A stretch of 8,722 nucleotides of DNA from Candidatus Sulfopaludibacter sp. SbA3 (GTDB taxonomy: Bacteria > Acidobacteriota > Terriglobia > 2-12-FULL-54-10), in the NCBI GenBank assembly GCA_945865705.1, contig CAMBEY010000114.1, positions 1 to 8,722 of the forward strand, read 5' to 3'. The first letter of the stretch is position 1, and each line of letters begins with the position of its first letter. The position numbers and the translations under genes were made by a program. The notes below the pieces were generated by a model, which was not told the DNA's origin, ran no database searches, and saw nothing but the letters and a program-made list of their open reading frames with translations. Positions 1 through 5,320 of this stretch are shown in pieces.

Positions 1-977
1 TGCAGGTGCGCGGCCAACTCGTCGCGGCGTAACGCGCGGATGGTGAATTGATGATAGACGTGTTCACCTGTCAGACTCTCATGCGGCAAGACCACGGGTG
101 CATCTTTCGATGGATAACCCGCCGCTGCGTCCTGTCGGCTGGCTGCGCCGAAAATTTCCGCAAAGAATCGGCGATAGTCCGCCGCGCGCGCGCGCCGCTG
201 ATCGGTCCACTCGCGCAGATGTTTTGACTTTACCAACAAAATGGCGGCCTGCAACGTATCAAGGCGGCTGTTGATGCCGACTTCGGGGTAGGTTAACCGG
301 TCGCTGGAGCCGTGGTTGCGCAGCCGCCGCAGACGGGCGGCCAGGGCCGCGTCGCGCGTGGTGATCATGCCGCCATCGCCCGCGCCGCCGAGATTTTTGG
401 TGGGATAAAAGCTGAAGCAACCGGTGATGCCCAGCGATCCGGCAGGCTGTCCGTGATAAGTTGCCAGGATGGCTTGGGCGGCGTCCTCAACGATATGGAC
501 CTCATGTTTTCGCGCCAGTGCCAGCAACGGGTCCATCTCGGCGCACTGTCCGTAGAGATGCACGGGAATGATGAGTTTGATCTTTTTTCCGTAGACCGGA
601 TCGGCCAGCGCCGCCTCAACTGCTGTCGCGCTGATGTTCAGCGTGCGCGGATCGATGTCGGCGAAAATGGGCCGCGCTCCCGCGCGGACGACTGCTCCGG
701 CGGTGGCGAAAAACGTCAGCGGCGGGACCACCACGGCGTCGCCCGGACCAATACCCAGCGCCAAGATCGACAGCAGCAGAGCGTCGGAGCCATTGGCGCA
801 GCCGACCGCATCGTCGCAGCCCTGCATCGCGGCGATGGCGCGCTCCAGTTGCTCAACTTCTTCGCCCAATACAAAGTTCTGCCGTTCCAGGACGCGCGTC
901 ACTGCGGCGGCAATCTCCGCGCGGAGCGATTCATGCTGGATTCTTAAATTAATGACGGGGATGGTAGGTGGATTCAC
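1..977 (-). CDS. DegT/DnrJ/EryC1/StrS family PLP-dependent aminotransferase (3' end outside window)
   Basis: This is a sugar-type aminotransferase of the DegT/DnrJ/EryC1/StrS family. Members usually transfer an amino group from glutamate or glutamine to a keto-sugar bound to a nucleotide, for cell-surface polysaccharides or glycosylated metabolites. The N-terminus reads IPVINLRIQHESLRAEI, typical of the family. A CANGSDALLL cofactor-pocket segment lies at about 60-69, VEDAAQA at about 163-169 with Asp165 as the likely PLP-ring partner, and SFYPTKNLGGAGDGG with Lys194 as the predicted Schiff-base lysine. RLRNHG and GINSRLDTLQAAIL follow. About 325 codons are visible, so roughly 40-70 C-terminal residues of a normal 370-400 residue enzyme are missing beyond base 1. 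I chose a GTG start at 977 because an in-frame TGA lies at 996-998 and no in-frame ATG precedes the conserved N-terminus. No good Shine-Dalgarno site is visible. The gene begins 63 bp after the exported hypothetical gene. The exact substrate cannot be told from sequence alone. Confidence 0.93.
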   Translation of the reverse strand, partial: MNPPTIPVINLRIQHESLRAEIAAAVTRVLERQNFVLGEEVEQLERAIAAMQGCDDAVGCANGSDALLLSILALGIGPGDAVVVPPLTFFATAGAVVRAGARPIFADIDPRTLNISATAVEAALADPVYGKKIKLIIPVHLYGQCAEMDPLLALARKHEVHIVEDAAQAILATYHGQPAGSLGITGCFSFYPTKNLGGAGDGGMITTRDAALAARLRRLRNHGSSDRLTYPEVGINSRLDTLQAAILLVKSKHLREWTDQRRARAADYRRFFAEIFGAASRQDAAAGYPSKDAPVVLPHESLTGEHVYHQFTIRALRRDELAAHL

Positions 978-1040
978 AGGGTAGTTTCGGGAGACTCAAT
1001 ATGAGGATGCGTTTGACGTAGGATTTTACGCGAAGAGCCG

Positions 1041-1781
1041 CTACTTGCGGGTGATCTCCACGCCGGCCTCCGGGATGGAGATTTTCTGAATGGCGCCGTT
1101 TTCGTTGGCGACAATATCCAACTCCAGCTCGTCGGTCGTTACTTTCCAGTGCTCCTGGCCATTGTTTTTTTCAACGTATATCAGATTCACCGTGCCCGGC
1201 AGCGCTTCCTGCGGGATAAACACATTGAAGGGCTGCTCGCCGCCTTGGCTGCGCGTGTATTGCCGCAACAGAAATGTATAGTGATGGAAAAAATTGGTAT
1301 CAAGAATAATCAGAAATCCCGGTTGCAGGAAATAGACGCGTTCGGCGCTCTCCTTGCCGCTGGTCGCCACCAGCGAAGTCTCCTTCTCTCCAAAGCGCAC
1401 GGCCAGGCTGGCGACTATGGGCGATTTCTGCTCGCGCAGATAGTCGTCTGGACGCATCGTCGCCGCCAGTCGCAGTGTGGCTTTTTCCTCAAGCGTGGCG
1501 TCGCCTGCCTTCAGCGAGAGTTCGGCATGCGACTCCCACCATGCTCCGTTGCGCGCGATGCGAAACTTCTCGGTGCCCACCAACTGCCCGGCGGAGCGAA
1601 TCTCAAATGTTCCGCTATCGGAGAAATTTCCGGATGCCTGAGCGCACGCCATGCGCGGAGACAGCATCAACAAAGCCGCGGCCATCATGAACATTGCCAG
1701 CGCGTGAGCGATAGCAGGCAGTCTGCAGCCGCGACGCGCGATCAGGTTCGGGATAAGTTGGAAGGTTCCTGGCTGATCCAT
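1041..1781 (-). CDS. Exported hypothetical protein, DUF3108-like beta-rich fold suspected
   Basis: I do not recognise a named family with certainty. The 246-residue product has a basic N-terminus with two arginines (16-17), a hydrophobic core at about 28-41 and an AQA signal-peptidase-I type site near residue 49, so it is probably exported to the periplasm or outer membrane. The mature part is about 197 residues and rich in alternating beta-strand patterns. It begins GTFEIRSAGQLVGTEKFRI, which resembles proteins that act as beta-barrel-like binding domains (DUF3108-like); this match is from memory and tentative. Aromatic clusters occur at WWESH (about 81-85) and FFHHYTF (about 164-170). The start is supported by an AAGGA ribosome binding site 5 nt upstream, lying inside the end of aroK. 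The first 40 bases overlap aroK, which suggests translational coupling. A second Met at residue 30 would shorten the signal peptide too much. The gene sits between aroK and the aminotransferase in the same orientation. Confidence 0.8.
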   Translation of the reverse strand: MDQPGTFQLIPNLIARRGCRLPAIAHALAMFMMAAALLMLSPRMACAQASGNFSDSGTFEIRSAGQLVGTEKFRIARNGAWWESHAELSLKAGDATLEEKATLRLAATMRPDDYLREQKSPIVASLAVRFGEKETSLVATSGKESAERVYFLQPGFLIILDTNFFHHYTFLLRQYTRSQGGEQPFNVFIPQEALPGTVNLIYVEKNNGQEHWKVTTDELELDIVANENGAIQKISIPEAGVEITRK

Positions 1782-2377
1782 TGGTTTCCTTGAAAAAACG
1801 GTAGCGCGAGAATCTGTTGTACCACATCGGACGGCTCGGCGCGCCCGGAACGTACCGAATAAGTGGCCTGCTGGTAGTAGGGCAGACGCTCCTCGTAGAG
1901 GCGGCGAAAGCTGGCTTCATCGCGGAACAGCGGGCGGTTGGGCATCAGCGCACACCGCATGAGCAGATCCTCCAGAGGACACTCCACCCAAACGGTAACC
2001 GCTCCAGCGCGTTGCATCAATTCAAAGTTGGCTGGCTGCGCGAACGTCCCGCCGCCTAGCGCAATCACGCGCCCCGCACCGGGCTGGCTGGCCTGACGGA
2101 GAGACTCCTCCAACAGCCTGCGCAGGACATCATACTCGCGGCGGCGGAAGGCGCCCTCGCCGTGACGCGCGAAGATATCCGCGATGGTGGCCGCTTCCTC
2201 CTGTTCGATCAGCGCGTCCAGATCCACAAACTTCCAAGCCACACGCTGCCCCAGCAGACGTCCCGCCGTGGACTTCCCGCAGCCCATGAAACCCACCAGA
2301 AAAATAGCGTTAGCCAGCGACGGCGTGGATGGTTGAGCCGGAGTGGTGGTGTGAGCGTCTAATGGGTTGGTGGTCAT
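1742..2377 (-). CDS. aroK: Shikimate kinase
   Basis: Shikimate kinase uses ATP to phosphorylate shikimate at the 3-hydroxyl, the fifth step of the cytoplasmic shikimate pathway to chorismate and the aromatic amino acids. The key motifs are visible in order. The P-loop is GFMGCGKST at 29-37. The D-x-D pair is Asp52 and Asp54 (Mg2+ and shikimate contacts in known structures). The GEGAFRRRE segment has shikimate-binding Arg78. The Gly triplet is at 108-110 (ALGGGTF). The lid NRPLF contains Arg148, and Arg164 lies in EERLPYY. Nothing essential appears missing. At 211 residues it is longer than the usual 170-180. The first 23 or so residues are a Thr/Pro-rich tail before the first beta-strand, and about 20 residues extend the C-terminus. 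No strong Shine-Dalgarno site precedes the ATG at 2377, so the exact start is less sure than the identity. A candidate promoter lies 34-62 bp upstream. The 3' end overlaps the next gene by 40 bp. Confidence 0.96.
   Translation of the reverse strand: MTTNPLDAHTTTPAQPSTPSLANAIFLVGFMGCGKSTAGRLLGQRVAWKFVDLDALIEQEEAATIADIFARHGEGAFRRREYDVLRRLLEESLRQASQPGAGRVIALGGGTFAQPANFELMQRAGAVTVWVECPLEDLLMRCALMPNRPLFRDEASFRRLYEERLPYYQQATYSVRSGRAEPSDVVQQILALPFFQGNQWISQEPSNLSRT
1787..1791 (-). promoter_or_regulatory. Ribosome binding site inside aroK for the exported hypothetical gene
   Basis: The minus strand reads AAGGA followed by a 5-nt spacer and ATG at 1781. The site lies within the aroK coding sequence, before its stop codon. 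It supports the 40-bp overlapping start of the downstream gene rather than an internal Met. Confidence 0.6.
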
Positions 2378-2387
2378 CGCGATGCTT

Positions 2388-2407
2388 AGTGGGAAAGTAT
2401 CCCCACT
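2388..2407. promoter_or_regulatory. Short palindrome between candidate promoter and aroK start
   Basis: AGTGGG at 2388-2393 and CCCACT at 2402-2407 form a perfect 6-bp inverted repeat around an 8-nt loop. It lies 10 bp upstream of the aroK ATG and overlaps the expected transcription start of the candidate promoter. It could be an operator or a small leader hairpin. A 6-bp match can also occur by chance. Confidence 0.25.
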
Positions 2408-2410
2408 TGA

Positions 2411-2439
2411 AGTTTACCGCGTGGCAAGAAGAACGCCAA
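2411..2439 (-). promoter_or_regulatory. Candidate sigma-70-type promoter for aroK
   Basis: On the minus strand TTGGCG (2439-2434) and TAAACT (2416-2411) are separated by exactly 17 nt. Each hexamer matches the consensus at four of six positions. This would start transcription near 2404, about 27 nt before the aroK ATG. The position is good but the match is moderate. Confidence 0.3.
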
Positions 2440-2488
2440 CACGGACGGACACGCAAATGAATTGAGAGAGTCCGCTAGTCCTTGTTGA

Positions 2489-2570
2489 TGCCATCTTGAA
2501 CGTAGCGAAGTATCTGTTATTAGTTTAGCCGATGCGGGAAAGCAGATTCTTCGCTGCGCTCAGAATGACA
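2489..2570. repeat. Imperfect inverted-repeat element (28-bp arms), REP/MITE-like
   Basis: The left arm (2489-2516, starting TGCCATCTTGAACGTAGCGA) and the right arm (2543-2570, ending GCTCAGAATGACA) are reverse complements at 22 of 28 positions, with 26 bases between them. The right arm is close to a motif I recall as abundant between genes in Acidobacteriota and some other phyla (TGTCATTCTGAGCG...GAAGAATCTG). The left arm looks like a decayed copy. It lies between the stop of the DUF4097 gene and the aroK promoter region, so in RNA it could fold into a long hairpin at the end of the sigma operon. It carries no open reading frame. The rest of the 216-bp gap shows only the promoter and palindrome listed separately. 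Confidence 0.65.
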
Positions 2571-2593
2571 ACCTAATAGCACTGAAACACGCG

Positions 2594-3466
2594 CTACTGG
2601 TCCGCCGTGCCGGTGCCGCGCAGGCGAATGGTGCCGCTGAAGGAGTTCACTTCCACGTTGGCATCGCCGGAGTTGAGGCGGCCTTGCAAGAACTTGCCAG
2701 GCGGCAGGCGGCGAAAGGCAATTCCTTCCGGCGTGGGGCGGAAGGTCAAATTGCTCTGCACCGTTCCTTGCACGGAGCGCGCCGTCAGGTTGAAGCTGGC
2801 GTTGCGCGAGGCGATGATCTCGATGGGCGAGCTGTAGCTGTTCAGGACGTATGAGCCGCCCTGACCAAAGTCGCCTTCATAGCTGATCTCGCCGGAATTG
2901 GTGTTGGCTATCAGCGACGCGCCGCTGACGCGCATGAACTTCATGTCACCGCTGATCGACTCCGCCGTTATATTTCCTAGTGACGCGATCATCTGGATCG
3001 GTCCGTCCACGGTCTTCAACGCGATATCGCCATGCACGCCGGAGATGGCCACGGCGGTGCTCACGCCATCTACCAACACGGGCCCCGCGATGTTGCTTAC
3101 GGAGACCTGACCGCGATCGGTCTTCAGTCGCACGTCGGTGTGCCGGGGCACCTGAATGGTCAGATCCACGCGGGCGTCTTCTGACGTCATGCGCTCGCGC
3201 CGTGGGTGGCTCTGGATGCTGACTTTGTCCGCACTGCCGTCAATGCTTACTTCCATGGCATCCGAGCCGGACTCACCCTGTATCTCAATCTCATTCTGAT
3301 CCCATCCGGTAACGCTAACTTTACCGGTCTGTGTGCGCAACTCCAGCACGGGATTTTCCGTAGTGGCGAACTTGCGGCGAATGCTCTCCGCGTAAACGGA
3401 GGTCAGGCCCAACAGTAGCGCGCTGCCCAGCAAAATAGCACGCCGACCGTTCGAAGGCTTACGCAT
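2594..3466 (-). CDS. Exported DUF4097-family beta-strand-repeat protein
   Basis: The product is rich in short repeated beta-strands with a Gly turn, such as TGKVSVTGW, RGQVSVSNIAG, HGDIALKTVDG, LGNITAES, SGDMKFMRVSG, SGEISYEGDF and SGTIRLRGTG. This is the pattern of the DUF4097 (adhesin-head-like, right-handed beta-helix) family. The biochemical role of that family is not established. I chose the ATG at 3466 (290 residues) because it gives a compact signal peptide (MRKPSNGRR, a hydrophobic core at about 11-23, cleavage after SVYA at 26) and has GGAG 9 nt upstream. An upstream in-frame ATG at 3526 is also possible. It would give 310 residues, overlap the anti-sigma gene by 19 bp and have GGAG at 11 nt. 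There is no lipobox cysteine, so the protein is probably periplasmic or surface-exposed. It is the third gene of the sigma / anti-sigma operon, suggesting a role in envelope stress sensing or in the regulon. Confidence 0.88.
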   Translation of the reverse strand: MRKPSNGRRAILLGSALLLGLTSVYAESIRRKFATTENPVLELRTQTGKVSVTGWDQNEIEIQGESGSDAMEVSIDGSADKVSIQSHPRRERMTSEDARVDLTIQVPRHTDVRLKTDRGQVSVSNIAGPVLVDGVSTAVAISGVHGDIALKTVDGPIQMIASLGNITAESISGDMKFMRVSGASLIANTNSGEISYEGDFGQGGSYVLNSYSSPIEIIASRNASFNLTARSVQGTVQSNLTFRPTPEGIAFRRLPPGKFLQGRLNSGDANVEVNSFSGTIRLRGTGTADQ

Positions 3467-3475
3467 CACTTTATG

Positions 3476-3479
3476 CTCC
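3476..3479 (-). promoter_or_regulatory. Ribosome binding site deciding the DUF4097 start
   Basis: GGAG on the minus strand lies 9 nt before the ATG at 3466. The alternative ATG at 3526 has a GGAG at a longer 11-nt spacing. Together with the shorter signal peptide this favours 3466. Confidence 0.5.
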
Positions 3480-3507
3480 GCTGAGTGCTCCGACGTGTGG
3501 GGGGAAG

Positions 3508-4230
3508 CTAGAAATTGTCGTTCCATGAGGCAAATTTCTCCATGATCAATTCCAGACGTTGTTGTGAATTCATTAATTGCCCGCGCAAAAATGGGTCTTC
3601 GGGATGCAGGTCAATAAAATCAGAAAGATTCCGGTAAGCGGAAACTTCATCGCGCCAGGTGGAGACCATGGTGGCGCGGTGTTCCTCGGGAATGCTCGCG
3701 GCCATCTGATCAATGTCGGTCGCGGCAATCTCAGTTTCGGTGGGGTTGATTTGCGCTACCTGCAAATTTGCGGCAGTTACCGCGTCCACCATGGGGATGG
3801 ATGGAAGTTGCGGACGGGCCACCAGCATTGGAGGGCGACCGCCGCCAGTGAACAGGCTCTGGAAGTACATCACCCCAGCGGCGAGAGAGAACATCGCCGC
3901 ATAGGCCATGCCCATCGGTGCGCGCCGCGGAATCGGCTGCATGGAGACAGCGCCCCGAACGGTTGAAGAGTCGCTGTGCGTGTCCTGGGTGCCGTGCGCG
4001 CCGGAGCGAATCACGCCCTCAGTCACCAGCGCGGCTTGAATGTTCAGCCAAACGCGATCGCTGGGCGCCTGCATGGGCCGCAGTACGCGAGCCTGCCGCG
4101 CCAAATAGGTGATGTCGTCCACCATCCCGCCGCAAGTCTGGCACGCCTGCCGATGATTTTGGAGATCGGAGGGCAGGGCGGTCTGGTCTTCCAGTTCTTC
4201 AAACAATCGATTGAATTCAATGCAGGTCAT
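3508..4230 (-). CDS. Membrane-anchored zinc-finger (zf-HC2) anti-sigma factor
   Basis: This 240-residue protein is the likely partner that holds the adjacent ECF sigma factor inactive at the membrane. The N-terminal cytoplasmic part carries the anti-sigma zinc motif His26-x3-Cys30-x2-Cys33, with Cys3 as the probable fourth ligand, as in zf-HC2/ZAS domains. A single transmembrane segment spans about 106-127 (MGMAYAAMFSLAAGVMYFQSLF). The remaining 110 or so residues would face the periplasm. They contain a Pro-rich stalk and then a helical, charged C-terminus (about 175-236, for example EEHRATMVSTWRDEVSAY), which may receive the signal. I recognise no named sensor domain there. AGGA lies 8 nt upstream of the ATG. 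The gene follows the sigma gene by 61 bp and precedes the DUF4097 gene. In known systems this class is released by proteolysis or a conformational change. Which one applies here is unknown. Confidence 0.9.
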   Translation of the reverse strand: MTCIEFNRLFEELEDQTALPSDLQNHRQACQTCGGMVDDITYLARQARVLRPMQAPSDRVWLNIQAALVTEGVIRSGAHGTQDTHSDSSTVRGAVSMQPIPRRAPMGMAYAAMFSLAAGVMYFQSLFTGGGRPPMLVARPQLPSIPMVDAVTAANLQVAQINPTETEIAATDIDQMAASIPEEHRATMVSTWRDEVSAYRNLSDFIDLHPEDPFLRGQLMNSQQRLELIMEKFASWNDNF

Positions 4231-4265
4231 GAGTCCATTCCTAATCTGTATCTAAACTTTTCCTT

Positions 4266-4288
4266 GTACTCAAAAAGTACTCAAAAAC
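4266..4288. repeat. 11-bp tandem repeat with hairpin in the sigma / anti-sigma gap
   Basis: The plus strand reads TACTCAAAAAG then TACTCAAAAAC (4267-4277 and 4278-4288), two adjacent 11-mers with one mismatch. GTACT (4266-4270) and AGTAC (4276-4280) are also inverted around a 5-nt loop. The element starts three bases after the sigma stop codon, within the 61-bp gap before the anti-sigma gene. It may modulate relative expression of the pair, or be a chance slippage product. Confidence 0.4.
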
Positions 4289-4291
4289 TCA

Positions 4292-5050
4292 TTACGCCTG
4301 TCCCGGTTTTATTCCCGAGCTTTCCATCTGCAGCAGGTCGCGCAACTTCATTCTGGCCTTATGCAACTGCGACTTTGAGTTGCCCACCGAGCAGCTCATC
4401 ATGTTGGCGATCTCCTGATGCTCGTATCCCTCGACGTCATGCAACTGGAACACCAGGCGATATCCCGGCGGCAGCGCGCTCATCGCGCGATCCAATGTTA
4501 GCCGGTCCACAGACCCGTTCAGGGTTCTGTCCGCCGTGCCAATCTCCATGGGCCGCACATCGTCAGGGTCCGATCCAGTGTCGTCGAGCGAGGTGGTCCG
4601 CAGGCCCTTCTTGCGCAGCCGCATCAGCACCAGATTCACCGTCAGGCGGTGCAGCCATGTGGAGAAGGCTGACTCGCCGCGGAATGTCCCGATCTTGCGG
4701 AACAGTTGGAGGAACGCTTCCTGGGTCAGGTCCTCGGCCTCGGCTACATCGTTCACCATGCGCAGGCAGAGCGAGTAAACGCGCCGCTTGTGCAGGTTAT
4801 AGAGAACTTCAAAGGCGTTGCCATCGCCATCGCGGGCGGCCGCAATGGCTCGCGACTCGGGAGTGTCGGCACGCGCAGGAGCGCCTGAGCCGCCCACACC
4901 TGAAGCCGCAATTACTCCAGTTGCCGCGTTGGCCGTCACGTCGCCAGCGGCAATTGCTAGGACACTAGTAGCCGTAGTCTTTTCCCCCACGGCATCCGGG
5001 GCTTGGGGGCTTTCTTCTGCCCGAACTGCTCGCACTTTATCTGATGCCAA
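4292..5050 (-). CDS. ECF-type RNA polymerase sigma factor (sigma-70 family, RpoE-like)
   Basis: The product directs RNA polymerase to a dedicated set of promoters. Region 2 spans about 80-148, with AFEVLYNLHKRRVYSLCLRM, the DLTQEAFLQLF core-binding motif and GESAFSTWLHRLTVN for -10 recognition. Region 4 spans about 184-240, with LPPGYRLVFQLHDVEGY and the helix-turn-helix EIANMMSCSVGNSKSQLHKAR. Region 3 is absent, as expected for the ECF group. The protein is longer than typical (252 against about 170-200 residues) because residues 1-65 or so form an Ala/Gly/Thr-rich, probably disordered extension. I chose a TTG start at 5050. An in-frame TAG sits at 5060-5062, AGGGG lies 6 nt upstream of the TTG, and no in-frame ATG precedes region 2. 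GTG at 5035 or near residue 52 are weaker choices. The anti-sigma factor follows directly, which supports autoregulated control. Confidence 0.93.
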   Translation of the reverse strand: MASDKVRAVRAEESPQAPDAVGEKTTATSVLAIAAGDVTANAATGVIAASGVGGSGAPARADTPESRAIAAARDGDGNAFEVLYNLHKRRVYSLCLRMVNDVAEAEDLTQEAFLQLFRKIGTFRGESAFSTWLHRLTVNLVLMRLRKKGLRTTSLDDTGSDPDDVRPMEIGTADRTLNGSVDRLTLDRAMSALPPGYRLVFQLHDVEGYEHQEIANMMSCSVGNSKSQLHKARMKLRDLLQMESSGIKPGQA

Positions 5051-5056
5051 GGGTAG

Positions 5057-5061
5057 CCCCT
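5057..5061 (-). promoter_or_regulatory. Ribosome binding site supporting the TTG start of the sigma gene
   Basis: AGGGG on the minus strand ends 6 nt before TTG at 5050. It overlaps an in-frame TAG stop at 5060-5062, so translation of this frame cannot begin further upstream. Confidence 0.45.
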
Positions 5062-5156
5062 AAAGTTGTCTGGGAAAAGGTGGTAAGGATCATTTCCGTG
5101 CTGGCGACGGCCTGCGGGTGGGTAGCCGATTGGAGGTTCTTGGCACAATGCCTGCA

Positions 5157-5210
5157 GATAATTGAAGAAAATTTCATAACGTCCATTATATCTATATCTT
5201 AACTCATGGC
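5157..5210 (-). promoter_or_regulatory. AT-rich upstream region with a possible -10 box for the sigma operon
   Basis: In this otherwise GC-rich DNA the stretch is markedly AT-rich. On the minus strand it contains a perfect TATAAT at 5190-5185. I find no convincing -35 hexamer at the normal spacing and no clear ECF-type promoter pair. It lies about 135 bp before the sigma start and is the best promoter candidate in the 270-bp gap (5051-5320). The gap also holds the palindromic element at 5229-5276 and nothing else I can identify. Confidence 0.2.
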
Positions 5211-5228
5211 CCTCTCATCCCATATGCT

Positions 5229-5276
5229 GTCATCCTTCGCTTCCCGATAAATCGGGACAGACCGCTCATGATGACA
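5229..5276. repeat. 48-bp nested palindromic element with TGTCATC ends
   Basis: The outer ends TGTCATC (5229-5235) and GATGACA (5270-5276) are perfect inverted repeats. Inside is a second perfect palindrome, TCCCGAT-AA-ATCGGGA (5242-5257), a 7-bp stem with a 2-base loop. The terminal TGTCAT matches the ends of the inverted-repeat element at 2489-2570, so both probably belong to one dispersed short repeat family. It starts 44 bp after the stop codon of the propeller gene and could form a hairpin at the end of that transcript. No T-run follows the stem, so a classical intrinsic terminator is not supported. Confidence 0.6.
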
Positions 5277-5320
5277 AACCAATAGGATTTCCCCCTTTTT
5301 CTGGGTGCCCCTCTGCCTGG

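Noticed and set aside
180..200. Alternating CG run as a possible Z-DNA or recombination site
   Set aside because: It lies inside the aminotransferase coding sequence and is explained by Arg/Ala codons in GC-rich DNA.
312..947. Long plus-strand reading frame opposite the aminotransferase gene
   Set aside because: The minus-strand frame encodes a clear DegT-family protein with its PLP lysine motif. The plus-strand product has no recognisable pattern and is an antisense shadow of GC-rich coding DNA.
1149..1793. 214-codon plus-strand reading frame opposite the exported hypothetical gene
   Set aside because: The minus strand has a signal peptide, a ribosome binding site and operon context; the plus frame has none of these.
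1..2377. An aminoshikimate (AHBA-type) natural product pathway from aroK plus a DegT-family enzyme
   Set aside because: AHBA synthase belongs to the DegT family, but aroK here looks like an ordinary shikimate kinase and no other pathway gene is visible. One shared superfamily is not enough.
3976..4968. 330-codon plus-strand reading frame across the sigma and anti-sigma genes
   Set aside because: It runs antisense through two well-supported genes. Its product is Arg/Pro/Ser-rich low-complexity sequence typical of a shadow frame.
4957..5148. 63-codon minus-strand reading frame overlapping the start of the sigma gene
   Set aside because: It starts at a TTG, has no clear ribosome binding site, overlaps the sigma N-terminus in another frame and resembles no known protein.
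5242..5257. Rho-independent terminator for the propeller transcript
   Set aside because: The stem is perfect, but no T-rich tract follows it on the minus strand; it is better described as the core of a palindromic element.
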